Assembly: GCA_002299885.1 (NCBI GenBank) | Contig: DBOB01000031.1 | Location: 1-64,000 of the forward strand | Length of the DNA stretch: 64,000 nucleotides | Direction of reading: 5' to 3' | Source of the DNA: Sediminibacterium sp. UBA657 | Lineage (GTDB): Bacteria; Bacteroidota; Bacteroidia; Chitinophagales; Chitinophagaceae | Shown: piece after piece, positions 7,381 to 15,565 of the stretch | Layout: each line of letters starts with the position of its first letter | How positions within the stretch are numbered: the stretch's first letter is position 1 | Notes under the pieces: model-generated | What the model saw: only the letters and a program-made list of their open reading frames with translations | Databases searched by the model: none | What the model was told of the DNA's origin: nothing | Translations under genes and position numbers: made by a program

Positions 7381-8895
7381 TTAAAACTTGGCAGGCGTGC
7401 CAGGTTTTGGAATACTATTTTTTATAAACACCCTTAAATGATCATTGCTTGTTGATAGATCTTCCTTCCTCAAGTACATCATGTGTCCACTGCGGTAGCC
7501 CTCCCAGAACATTCTATCTTGAATTTTTCCCGCTGGATCCATCTGCCACATATTATACTTCGCATTAAAATAATCACATGCACCATCGTAATAGCCTGAT
7601 TGAACCAATAAATTTAAATATGGATTTTCCATCATCGCTAAGCGCAAATCATCTCCAGTATTATTATTGCTGTTATCCCATGGTTGCACCGGACCAAAAA
7701 TATAATAATTTAAATCTGTCTTATAACCCAACTCATCTCTTAGGTACATATTGATTGCTGGTGTGAATGAATGCTCCCATGATAATAATTCTGAATTATA
7801 ATCTGGTTTTTGTCCGGCATTCTTTTTGTCCATACCAATATACCTTGAATCCAATCTTCCGACTGTTTTTCCTTGATCACGCAATAATTCTTTCCAGAAA
7901 TAATCAAACGGCACTTCCATGTTTTGTTCTGCTACTACTGTTTCGTTTAAACCAATGTAGCTAGCAATTTTTTTCACCATCGCCTTGCGCTTATCTGCTG
8001 GCAATGCACCACCTTGTGCTAATGCAGGCATGAGTTCATTGATTGCAAATGCTTCTACTTCTGGTAAATATTTTTCTAATTCTTTAGACTGAAATGTTAG
8101 AGCTAATTTTTTATGATGCCATGCAGTAGCTGCCATATAAGGAATACGTAATGCTGCACTTGATACGGCGTCACGCTTTAATCCAAGATCGGTTGGTGAA
8201 ACCAATATGACACCATTTAAAAACATCCAGTGTCTGTTTTGTAATTCTAACGACAATCCTGAAACACGATTGGTGCCATAACTTTCTCCAATTAAAAATT
8301 TAGGAGAAGCCCAACGCTTTTGTCTTCCTACGAATGTGTTGATCCAGTCTGCTAAATATTTAATGTCTGCGGTCACACCAAAAAACTTTGATCCTGGTGT
8401 TGCCTTGTCTAAAATTCTTGAAAAGCCTGTGTTCACTGGGTCTACATAAACAATATCAGCTACATCTAATAAAGACTGAGGATTGTCCTCAAATCCATAA
8501 GGTTGGATTGGGTATCCTTCGTCGTCTATTTTTAATTTTTTAGGTCCTGTATATCCCAAATGCATCCAAACGCTAGCGGTACCTGGTCCACCATTGAATG
8601 AAATCACCAATGGTCTTGTTTCTTTATTGCTTACATCTGTACGCTCATAGTACACATAAAATAAGCCAGCGATTGCTTTTCCTTCCTCATCCCATACTGG
8701 TTGGGTGCTAGCTGTAACCTTATAAGGCACTCTTTGTCCTTTAATAGTCACTTCTCCTGTTTTTTCGGCTTTTTGGTCAAGGCTAAGGGCTCTATTATTT
8801 GATCCTGATTTTGGGGATCCTTCTTCTGTTGGTTTTTGCGCAATAGCAAATACAGATATTACGAGTAACAAATAAGTAAAAAGTTGTTTTTGCAT
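7381..8895 (-). CDS. Exported serine carboxypeptidase-like peptidase (family S10)
   Basis: This 504-residue protein has a signal peptide (first 19-20 residues, ending FAIAQ). Its family S10 (alpha/beta-hydrolase fold) motifs are clear. SFNGGPGTASVWMHLGYTGP forms the oxyanion region and GESYGTNR holds the nucleophile Ser. Later segments carry the Asp (near QSGYYDGACDYFNA) and the His (near YRSGHMMYLR). Members release C-terminal residues from peptides; in Bacteroidota they are usually periplasmic scavenging enzymes. It is a monocistronic gene, and its length is as expected for bacterial S10 members. Confidence 0.9.
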   Translation of the reverse strand: MQKQLFTYLLLVISVFAIAQKPTEEGSPKSGSNNRALSLDQKAEKTGEVTIKGQRVPYKVTASTQPVWDEEGKAIAGLFYVYYERTDVSNKETRPLVISFNGGPGTASVWMHLGYTGPKKLKIDDEGYPIQPYGFEDNPQSLLDVADIVYVDPVNTGFSRILDKATPGSKFFGVTADIKYLADWINTFVGRQKRWASPKFLIGESYGTNRVSGLSLELQNRHWMFLNGVILVSPTDLGLKRDAVSSAALRIPYMAATAWHHKKLALTFQSKELEKYLPEVEAFAINELMPALAQGGALPADKRKAMVKKIASYIGLNETVVAEQNMEVPFDYFWKELLRDQGKTVGRLDSRYIGMDKKNAGQKPDYNSELLSWEHSFTPAINMYLRDELGYKTDLNYYIFGPVQPWDNSNNNTGDDLRLAMMENPYLNLLVQSGYYDGACDYFNAKYNMWQMDPAGKIQDRMFWEGYRSGHMMYLRKEDLSTSNDHLRVFIKNSIPKPGTPAKF

Positions 8896-9021
8896 AATTG
8901 ATGATTAAATAAATATTAGATCTGGATGCTTAAATTTTATCTTTAAATATACAACCTATTTAGGCTTTCTATTTCTTCTTTATTATGATTTATTTAGATG
9001 GTATTTGCTTAATTTAGTCCC

Positions 9022-9597
9022 ATGTCTGAACAACACAAAAAAGTCATCATTTTGACTGCGCCATCGGGTGCTGGTAAAACCTCTATCACTAAATTTTTAT
9101 TAGCGAATTATCCTCAATTGGCCTTTTCAGTTTCTGCCACCACAAGAGCGCCAAGAGGAATGGAGCAGGATGGTGTTGACTATCATTTTATTAGCCCAGC
9201 AACCTTTGAAGGGCATATCTACCAAAACGACTTTTTAGAATATGAAATGGTTTATGAAGGCTTGTATTATGGGACTTTAAAATCTGAATTAGACCGTATT
9301 TGGGCCGAAGGCAAAATGCCAGTATTAGATATTGATGTGAAGGGCGCTATTGCCATCCAAAAAAAATTAGGAGATCAAGCCTTCTCTATTTTTATTTTAC
9401 CACCATCGATTGAAGTATTGAAAGAGCGACTTGCAAAAAGAAATACAGAGTCTGCAGAAAAAATGCAAATGCGATTAGATAAAGCAGCATATGAAATTAG
9501 TTTTAGTGACCAATTTAATGCAGTTGTAAAAAACGAGGTATTGGAGACTGCGTATGAAGAAACAGCGAGTCTCATACAAGCGTTTATTTCAAAATAA
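9022..9597 (+). CDS. gmk: Guanylate kinase
   Basis: This enzyme converts GMP to GDP with ATP in the cytoplasm. The 191-residue chain carries the P-loop APSGAGKTS (about 13-21) and the GMP-binding stretch SVSATTRAPRGMEQDGVDYHF. The lid region around ERLAKRNTESAEKMQMRLDK is also present. The start ATG at 9022 follows a TAATTTAG -7-like box by about 5-6 nt, so the mRNA probably has almost no leader. In many Bacteroidota gmk neighbours nadD; here a short-chain dehydrogenase follows and nadD is at the other end of the window. Confidence 0.97.
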   Translation: MSEQHKKVIILTAPSGAGKTSITKFLLANYPQLAFSVSATTRAPRGMEQDGVDYHFISPATFEGHIYQNDFLEYEMVYEGLYYGTLKSELDRIWAEGKMPVLDIDVKGAIAIQKKLGDQAFSIFILPPSIEVLKERLAKRNTESAEKMQMRLDKAAYEISFSDQFNAVVKNEVLETAYEETASLIQAFISK

Positions 9598-9642
9598 TTA
9601 CTTTCTAAAAAAATATTAATCAATTCATTAAATTCAAATAAA

Positions 9643-10470
9643 ATGTCTGACAAAACACTTCTAGGAAAAACGGTTTTCATTACTGGTGGGAGCAGGGGGA
9701 TTGGCAAAGCCATTGCACTTAAATTAGCTGCAGCTGGCGCCAATATTGTGATTGCGGCGAAGTCGGTGGAGGAAGATCCGCGTTTAGGTGGGACTATTTA
9801 TTCTGCTGCTGCAGAAGTAGAAGCATTAGGTGTAAGTGCTTTAGCGGTGCAAGTAGATATCAGAGATGAAGCACAGATTGCAAGTGCAATACAACAAACT
9901 GTAGATAAATTTGGGGGTATTGATATTGTAATCAACAACGCTTCTGCAATTCAATTAACAGATACAGCAAATACGCCAAGTAAAAGATTTGATTTGATGC
10001 AAAGCATCAATGTGCGTGGCACTTTTTTAGTGGTTCAACACGCGTTACCTTATTTGAGAAAATCGACCCATGCACATATTTTAACTTTATCGCCTCCTAT
10101 TAATTTAGCACCAAAATGGTTAGGTCCGCATGTGGCTTATACCATCACTAAATACAATATGAGTATGATGACACTTGGATGGGCGGAAGAGTTTAAAGAA
10201 GATCAAATTTCAGTAAACGCTTTATGGCCTCGCACAACCATTGATACTGCAGCTGTCAGAAATTTATTAGGTGGTGAAGCACTTGCGAATATGAGTCGTA
10301 CGCCGGCTATCCTTGCAGATGCGGCTTATGCTATTGTGACTAAAAAACCTTTGGTCTATACTGGTCAAACATTTATTGACGAAGCTGTTTTAGCGGCAGA
10401 GGGTATCACAGACCTATCACACTATTCTGTAGTACCTGGTGCACATTTATATACTGACTTATTTTTATAA
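9643..10470 (+). CDS. Short-chain dehydrogenase/reductase (HSDL2-like)
   Basis: This 275-residue classical SDR has TGGSRGIGKA (cofactor loop, about 14-23), INNAS, a Ser in TLSPPIN, and YTITK as the YxxxK catalytic pair. The sequence resembles the HSDL2/AtuB type of SDR, recognised from KSVEEDPRLGGTIYSAA after the Rossmann start and VNALWPRTTIDTAA later. These enzymes are linked to lipid or terpenoid oxidation; the true substrate is unknown. It lies 18 bp before an exported M20 hydrolase gene and 45 bp after gmk, so all three may be one transcript. Confidence 0.88.
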   Translation: MSDKTLLGKTVFITGGSRGIGKAIALKLAAAGANIVIAAKSVEEDPRLGGTIYSAAAEVEALGVSALAVQVDIRDEAQIASAIQQTVDKFGGIDIVINNASAIQLTDTANTPSKRFDLMQSINVRGTFLVVQHALPYLRKSTHAHILTLSPPINLAPKWLGPHVAYTITKYNMSMMTLGWAEEFKEDQISVNALWPRTTIDTAAVRNLLGGEALANMSRTPAILADAAYAIVTKKPLVYTGQTFIDEAVLAAEGITDLSHYSVVPGAHLYTDLFL

Positions 10471-10488
10471 TGCTTTAAAAACGACAAG

Positions 10489-11949
10489 ATGAAAAAATTA
10501 TTCCTTGGAGCAATGCTATTTTTATCCTTTGGTGCTTGGGCCCAAAAGAAAACAAAATTAGATCCTGCTACTGCTCAAATCAATGCCAACAAAGAAACTG
10601 CTATCAATGCATTGAACAATGCTTATGATGCAGACAAGAAAACAGCTTTACAGATTTGGGATTTTGCAGAAGTAGGTTACAAAGAAGTAAAGAGTGCGGC
10701 ATTACATATTCAACATTTAAGAGATGCTGGTTTTACCGTTGAAACAGGCGTAGCGGGCATCCCAACTGCATTTGTAGCGACCTATGGTACTGGCAGTCCT
10801 ACGATTGGTATTTTAGCAGAATATGATGCATTACCTGGTATCAATCAATCTGCATCTGCAGAAAGAGATCCAATTGCAGGTAAAAATGCTGGTCATGCTT
10901 GTGGTCACCATTTGTTTGGCACTGCAAGTGTGTCTGCTGGTATTGCTATTAAAGATTTAATTGCTGCTGGTAAATTAAAAGGGACCATTAAGGTTTATGG
11001 AACACCTGCAGAAGAGGGAGGAAGTGGTAAAGTATTTTTAGTACGCGAAGGTTTGTTCAATAATTTAGATGCAGTGATTCACTGGCACCCAGATGATGTA
11101 AATGCGATTACTACAACAAGTGCTTTAGCGAATAAATCGGCTAAGTTTAAGTTCTATGGTATTTCTGCGCATGCTGCTGCTGCGCCAGACCAAGGTAGAT
11201 CTGCATTAGATGCGGTAGAAGCCATGGACAATATGGTGAACATGATGCGTGAACATATTCCGCAAGAAACAAGAATACATTATGTGATCACGAATGGTGG
11301 TAAAGCACCAAATGTGATTCCTGATTTTGCAGAAGTATATTACTATGTGCGTCATCCAAGAAGAAAAGAAGTAGTAGAAATTTTTGATAGAGTAGTAAAA
11401 GCCGCTGAAGGTGCTGCTTTAGGAACAGGCACGACGATGAAATATGATATCATTGGTGGTACGCACGACTTATTAATTAATAAAACACTTGCAGAAACAA
11501 TGCAAGCGAATTTAGATAAAGTTGGAGGGGTTAAATATTCTGAAGCAGAGATTACTTTTGCTAAAAAATTACAACCAACAATGGTTGCTCCGGTAGATAT
11601 GGCAACTGCTGCTACAATAAAACCATTGACTTATATCAACGAAGGCAATAGTGGCTCTACAGATGTGGGTGATGTGAGTTATGCAAAACCAACTGTAGGA
11701 CTACGCGCAGCAACATGGGTTCCAGGCACTGCAGCACATAGCTGGCAAGCAGTTGCTTCTGGTGGAACAGAAATTGGCACCAAGGGTATGTTGGTGGCTA
11801 GTAAAACAATGGCATTGACTGCAATTGATTTAATGAGCAATCCTGAATTAATTAAAAAAGCAACAGAAGAATTTAATAAATCAATTGGTGATTATAAATA
11901 CAAGGCATTGTTGGGTGATATCAAGCCGGCACTTAACTATAGAGATTAG
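10489..11949 (+). CDS. Exported M20D amidohydrolase (AbgB-like)
   Basis: This 486-residue zinc hydrolase has a signal peptide (first 18 residues, ending GAWAQ). Metal-binding motifs are AEYDALPG, GHACGHHLFG (Cys/His cluster), TPAEEGGSGK (the catalytic Glu pair) and AVIHWHPDD. The dimerisation insert follows (ISAHAAAAPDQGRSALDAVE). The closest known function is p-aminobenzoyl-glutamate hydrolase subunit B or a related aminoacyl amidase; the substrate here is inferred only. Its extracytoplasmic location points to peptide or amide scavenging. It is last in the run gmk-SDR-M20 and ends at a strong terminator. Confidence 0.9.
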   Translation: MKKLFLGAMLFLSFGAWAQKKTKLDPATAQINANKETAINALNNAYDADKKTALQIWDFAEVGYKEVKSAALHIQHLRDAGFTVETGVAGIPTAFVATYGTGSPTIGILAEYDALPGINQSASAERDPIAGKNAGHACGHHLFGTASVSAGIAIKDLIAAGKLKGTIKVYGTPAEEGGSGKVFLVREGLFNNLDAVIHWHPDDVNAITTTSALANKSAKFKFYGISAHAAAAPDQGRSALDAVEAMDNMVNMMREHIPQETRIHYVITNGGKAPNVIPDFAEVYYYVRHPRRKEVVEIFDRVVKAAEGAALGTGTTMKYDIIGGTHDLLINKTLAETMQANLDKVGGVKYSEAEITFAKKLQPTMVAPVDMATAATIKPLTYINEGNSGSTDVGDVSYAKPTVGLRAATWVPGTAAHSWQAVASGGTEIGTKGMLVASKTMALTAIDLMSNPELIKKATEEFNKSIGDYKYKALLGDIKPALNYRD

Positions 11950-11967
11950 TGTAAGTAAAAGAAGCGT

Positions 11968-11999
11968 AAAAAAAGGCCACTCAAACGAGTGGCCTTTTT
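11968..11999. terminator. Bidirectional intrinsic terminator
   Basis: The perfect 8-bp stem GGCCACTC/GAGTGGCC with an AAAC loop (11975-11994) has an A-run before it and a T-run after it. It separates the convergent M20 hydrolase and lysS genes. Confidence 0.93.
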
Positions 12000-12025
12000 A
12001 ATTTTTTAAGTTTTTATTCATCCTC

Positions 12026-13543
12026 TTATTCGAAGGACTCCGGACGCATCTGCGGGAAGAACAATACATCTTGAATAGATGGTTGATTCAACATCATCAT
12101 ACACAAACGATCTATCCCAATTCCAATACCCGATGTTGGCGGCATACCATATTCCAATGCTCTTAAAAAGTCATGGTCAATGAACATCGCTTCGTCGTCG
12201 CCTCTTTCCATTAAAGCCAATTGATCTTCGAATCGCTTGCGTTGTTCAATTGGATCATTTAACTCAGAATAGGCATTCGCTAATTCCTTTCCATTCACCA
12301 TTAATTCAAAACGCTCTACCAATCCTTCTTTTGATCTATGCTTCTTTGTCAATGGACTCATCTCTACTGGATAGTCAATAATAAAAGTTGGTTGGGTGTA
12401 AGTGTGCTCACTTGTGGCACCAAATAATTCATCTATCAACTTACCCTTACCAATTGTTGGTGGAACATCTATTTTTAATTGCTTACATACATCTCTTAAT
12501 CCAGCTTCATCCATGCCGCTAATATCAATACCCGTATTTTCTTTGATCGCATCCAAGATTCCAATACGCTTAAATGGTGCTTTAAAGTTGATCGTCTTAT
12601 CACCCACTTGCAATTCTGTCTTGCCGTGTAATGTCAATGCAATTTTTTCAAACAACTGCTCTGTGATTTCCATCATCCATAAATAATCTTTGTACGCAGT
12701 ATACCATTCTAATACAGTAAACTCAGGGTTATGCGTGCGGTCCATCCCTTCGTTACGGAAATTTCTACTAAACTCATAGACCCAATCAAAACCACCTACA
12801 ATCAGACGCTTTAAATACAATTCATTCGCAATACGTAAATAAAATGGCACATCCAATGCATTATGATGCGTCACAAATGGCCTAGCAGCCGCACCACCAG
12901 GAATAGATTGTAATACCGGGGTATCTACTTCTAATGCGCCACGTTCGTTTAAAAACTGGCGGATGGTGTTCATTAATATAGTACGCTTTGTAAATGTCTC
13001 TTTTACTTCTGGATTGATCACTAAATCGGCATAGCGTTGACGGTACCTGAACTCTGGATCAGTTACTGCATCAAAAACTTGGCCCGACTCGTCTCTCTTT
13101 ACAACTGGTAATGGCTTTAATGATTTTGCCAATAAGGTTAAAGTAGATGCGTGCAATGAGGTCTCACCGGTTTTTGTAGTAAATACATAACCTGTTGCAC
13201 CAATAATATCTCCTAAATCCAATCCATTCTTAGTAATAACATCCCAATAAGTTTTGTCTTCGTCTGGACAGATCTCATCTCTCTTAACATATAATTGAAA
13301 AATCCCTTGATCGTCTTGAATCTTTACAAATAAAACTTTTCCCTTATCGTTCACGCTCATAATACGTCCTGCAACACATACTGCAGTAAATTGCTCCTTA
13401 GTCTCTTCTGTAAATTGCGCCTTGATATCCTGTGATAAATGCGTTACTGGGTACAATGGGGCTGGATAAGGATCAATCCCTGCGGCTTCTAAAGCTTGTA
13501 GCTTTTCCCTTCTAATAATTTCCTGCTCTGATAAATGACTCAT
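12026..13543 (-). CDS. lysS: Lysine--tRNA ligase (class II)
   Basis: This 505-residue class II LysRS has an N-terminal OB-fold anticodon domain (about 50-150, with AGRIMSVNDKGKVLFVKIQD). The catalytic domain shows motif 2 in FRNEGMDRTHNPEFTVLEWY and motif 3 at the end (GIGIGIDRLCMM). Length is normal. A TACTTTTG -7 element at 13575-13582 precedes the ATG by about 30 nt. The gene stands between a terminator and the pseudouridine synthase gene, which lies 54 bp upstream on the same strand. The -7 box shows that lysS has its own promoter. Confidence 0.97.
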   Translation of the reverse strand: MSHLSEQEIIRREKLQALEAAGIDPYPAPLYPVTHLSQDIKAQFTEETKEQFTAVCVAGRIMSVNDKGKVLFVKIQDDQGIFQLYVKRDEICPDEDKTYWDVITKNGLDLGDIIGATGYVFTTKTGETSLHASTLTLLAKSLKPLPVVKRDESGQVFDAVTDPEFRYRQRYADLVINPEVKETFTKRTILMNTIRQFLNERGALEVDTPVLQSIPGGAAARPFVTHHNALDVPFYLRIANELYLKRLIVGGFDWVYEFSRNFRNEGMDRTHNPEFTVLEWYTAYKDYLWMMEITEQLFEKIALTLHGKTELQVGDKTINFKAPFKRIGILDAIKENTGIDISGMDEAGLRDVCKQLKIDVPPTIGKGKLIDELFGATSEHTYTQPTFIIDYPVEMSPLTKKHRSKEGLVERFELMVNGKELANAYSELNDPIEQRKRFEDQLALMERGDDEAMFIDHDFLRALEYGMPPTSGIGIGIDRLCMMMLNQPSIQDVLFFPQMRPESFE

Positions 13544-13574
13544 TATAATCGATTAATATTTTATTGTATTACTG

Positions 13575-13582
13575 CAAAAGTA
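13575..13582 (-). promoter_or_regulatory. -7 promoter element of lysS
   Basis: The minus-strand sequence TACTTTTG matches TAnnTTTG, 31 nt before the lysS ATG and just downstream of the rluE-type gene. Confidence 0.5.
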
Positions 13583-13597
13583 AAACTTAGCAGTCAA

Positions 13598-14179
13598 TTA
13601 GCGAAAGAAGCCTTCCTGAACTTCGGCAGCAGTTAAAGATAAACAATCGCCGGGTTGCATTTGATGTACCGAATACTTGCCCAATTTTGCCCTAATTAAA
13701 CGCAATACTGGAAAACCAACCTGTGCAAACATTTTACGCACCTGGCGATTTTTACCTTCCGTGATTTGTATCGATACCCAGCTTGTTGGGATGCTTTTTC
13801 TAAAACGGATAGGAGGATTGCGCTCTGGCACTTCTAAACTATCTGGTAAAATTTCCAATTGCGCGGGCCTAGTTTTGTAGATTTTTCCATCCACATTAAT
13901 AGATACACCTTTACTTAATTGTACAATGGCTGCTTCGGTGATAGCGCCGTCTACTTGAACCCAGTAAGTACGCTGATGTGCATATACAGGATTTAAAAAC
14001 TGCTGATTGATAGTTTTATCATTTGTGATCAATAATAATCCTTCACTATCATAGTCTAATCTTCCAACTGGATACACATAATTTGGTACATGTAAGATGT
14101 CTTTTAAGCACAATTTACCTTCTATCGAAGTGAATTGCGATAGCACTTGAAATGGTTTGTAGATTAAAAAATAGTCCAT
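13598..14179 (-). CDS. rluE: RluE-type 23S rRNA pseudouridine synthase
   Basis: This 193-residue enzyme of the RsuA/RluE pseudouridine synthase family has no N-terminal S4 domain. The catalytic motif GRLDYDSEGLLLITND holds the nucleophile Asp. KTRPAQ and EGKNRQVRKMFAQVGFPVLRL complete the signature, and E. coli RluE (U2457 of 23S rRNA) is the closest match. I place the start at the ATG at 14179 (MDYFLIYKPFQVLSQF), which fits the family. A longer frame reaches 14221, but its 5' part lies inside a terminator-like hairpin. The transcript seems to start near 14273 and to pass through that hairpin. Confidence 0.9.
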   Translation of the reverse strand: MDYFLIYKPFQVLSQFTSIEGKLCLKDILHVPNYVYPVGRLDYDSEGLLLITNDKTINQQFLNPVYAHQRTYWVQVDGAITEAAIVQLSKGVSINVDGKIYKTRPAQLEILPDSLEVPERNPPIRFRKSIPTSWVSIQITEGKNRQVRKMFAQVGFPVLRLIRAKLGKYSVHQMQPGDCLSLTAAEVQEGFFR

Positions 14180-14204
14180 GAATTTGTACTTGTTTGAGCG
14201 GCTA

Positions 14205-14232
14205 AAAAAACAAAGTCCCACTGATGTGGGAC
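14205..14232 (-). terminator. Terminator-like hairpin in the rluE leader (attenuator or small-RNA end)
   Basis: On the minus strand GTCCCAC-ATCA-GTGGGAC is followed by TTTGTTTTTTT, an apparent intrinsic terminator. It points towards rluE and lies only about 25 nt before its ATG. No gene upstream on this strand needs terminating. It is therefore either an attenuator for rluE or the 3' end of a short RNA of about 70 nt. Confidence 0.6.
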
Positions 14233-14259
14233 CTCGTATATAGATGGGTTAGTAAGTAC

Positions 14260-14310
14260 GGGAATTGAATTCCCTTCACAATATTAATTATACTTTATTC
14301 TAATTACAAA
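14260..14310 (-). promoter_or_regulatory. Predicted promoter and 5' hairpin of the rluE leader RNA
   Basis: On the minus strand a TTTG element (14307-14310) is followed after 20 nt by TAATATTG (14279-14286), one mismatch from TAnnTTTG. The spacing fits the -33/-7 pattern. The predicted start falls at about 14273, the first bases of the hairpin GGGAATTCAATTCCC (14260-14274). Confidence 0.4.
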
Positions 14311-14518
14311 AAAATTGTAAACAAATTTTTTGGGTTTATCCACAAATGGACTTTTCTTGACATCATTTTTAAACGATAAAAATATATAAAATGAACAATT
14401 AAAATCTAATTTATGAACGTTATAAATAAATTGAAATCGATGAAACACATATAAATAACGGCTTTCATTGAATGCTATTTTTTACTTGATGATGATAAGA
14501 TAAATTTTAAAACTCAAC

Positions 14519-14563
14519 TTTAACAAAAATAAATGCCCTAAATTGGCAAGTATTTTTGTTAAA
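14519..14563. repeat. Long inverted repeat upstream of the LpxD-like gene
   Basis: TTTAACAAAAATA (14519-14531) and TATTTTTGTTAAA (14551-14563) are perfect 13-bp arms. They enclose a second stem TGCC/GGCA (14534-14548) with a 7-nt loop. It lies 26 bp before the predicted -7 box. It could be a regulator site or a hairpin; no gene end nearby requires a terminator. Confidence 0.55.
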
Positions 14564-14588
14564 AAATTTTTTTATAAAAAAGGCGCAT

Positions 14589-14596
14589 TACCTTTG
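14589..14596 (+). promoter_or_regulatory. -7 promoter element of the LpxD-like gene
   Basis: TACCTTTG matches TAnnTTTG exactly and lies 21 nt before the ATG at 14618. Confidence 0.5.
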
Positions 14597-14617
14597 ATTT
14601 AGCCCAAAATCACGCAT

Positions 14618-15565
14618 ATGAAGCTTCCCGCACCCGTTTCGGTACAATGGTTATCTGAATTTACAAATGCAGAAATCATTGGTAATGATCAACTTTTTAT
14701 CACAGGAATCAATGAAATTCATCAAGTAGAAAATGGTGATATTGTCTTTGTTGATCATCCAAAATATTATGCTACTTGTATCAATAGTGCTGCCACTTGT
14801 ATTATTATTAATAGCAAAGATGTGGAACTGCCTAAAGGAAAAACTTTATTGTATTGTGATGCACCATTTGATGCCTATTCAAAACTGGTAAACCACTTTA
14901 AACCATTTAAAATAAGCACAGAATCAATAAGTTCTGACTTAAAAATAGGTGCAAACAGTGTAGTAATGCCAAATGTTTTTATTGGCGCGAATGTGCAAAT
15001 TGGAGACCATTGTATCATTCATCCTGGAGTCACAATTTTAGCAGATACCATTATTGGTGACCATGTTATCATACAATCTAATACAGTGATTGGATCTGAT
15101 GCTTTTTATTATAACACTAAAAAAAATAGACCCGCTTGGTACGTAAAAATGCCGAGTTGTGGTCGTGTTATTATTGAAGACAAGGCCGAAATTGGCGCAG
15201 GCTGCACCATCGACCGTGGTGTAAGTGGAGATACAATAATTGGTATGGGATCTAAGCTAGATAATATGGTGCATATTGGTCATGATACACAACTAGAAGC
15301 CAATTGCTTGATCGCTGCGCAAGTTGGAATAGCTGGAGGTGTTAAAATTAAAGCTGGTGTGACCCTTTGGGGACAGGTTGGTGTAAATAAGACCTTAACG
15401 ATTGGCGAAAATGCGGTGGTGCTTGGTCAATCGGGTGTAGTTAATTCAATAAATGGTAATAAAACATACCTAGGCTTTCCTGCAGAAGATGCAGCTGTGA
15501 AGCGAAGAGAATATGTGTGGATTAGAAGAATCCCTGCACTTTGGAAAAAAATGATGGAAGATTAA
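14618..15565 (+). CDS. LpxD-like UDP-3-O-acylglucosamine N-acyltransferase
   Basis: This 315-residue protein has an N-terminal uridine-binding-type domain (about 1-105). A left-handed beta-helix of hexapeptide repeats follows (about 110-280), then a short basic helical tail. LDNMVHIGHDTQ contains the expected catalytic His region, and IGSDAFYY matches the LpxD G-x-x-F-Y segment. LpxD adds the second 3-hydroxyacyl chain in lipid A synthesis. The protein is somewhat shorter than canonical LpxD (about 340). Many Bacteroidota carry a second paralogue, so it may be either the main enzyme or the paralogue. Its stop overlaps the convergent SDR gene by 4 bp (TTAA). Confidence 0.8.
   Translation: MKLPAPVSVQWLSEFTNAEIIGNDQLFITGINEIHQVENGDIVFVDHPKYYATCINSAATCIIINSKDVELPKGKTLLYCDAPFDAYSKLVNHFKPFKISTESISSDLKIGANSVVMPNVFIGANVQIGDHCIIHPGVTILADTIIGDHVIIQSNTVIGSDAFYYNTKKNRPAWYVKMPSCGRVIIEDKAEIGAGCTIDRGVSGDTIIGMGSKLDNMVHIGHDTQLEANCLIAAQVGIAGGVKIKAGVTLWGQVGVNKTLTIGENAVVLGQSGVVNSINGNKTYLGFPAEDAAVKRREYVWIRRIPALWKKMMED

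Larger units (their letters stand above)
14233..14617. other. AT-rich intergenic region between rluE and the LpxD-like gene
   Basis: About 440 bases separate the two coding regions. Besides the rluE leader, this stretch holds one consensus DnaA-box-like TTATCCACA (14336-14344), a long inverted repeat (14519-14563) and the -7 element of the LpxD-like gene. A possible 12-codon ORF near 14413 is too weak to call. No tRNA was seen. Confidence 0.5.

Noticed and set aside
7767..7964. 65-codon open frame antisense to the S10 peptidase
   Set aside because: It is fully inside a conserved gene and shows no recognisable protein features.
14260..14274. GGGAATTGAATTCCC as the T-arm of a tRNA
   Set aside because: The loop sequence does not fit a TΨC arm, and no acceptor or anticodon stems can be found around it.
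14336..14344. Perfect TTATCCACA as a sign of a second origin
   Set aside because: It is a single site without a cluster or a long AT-rich unwinding region; it may just titrate DnaA or be chance.
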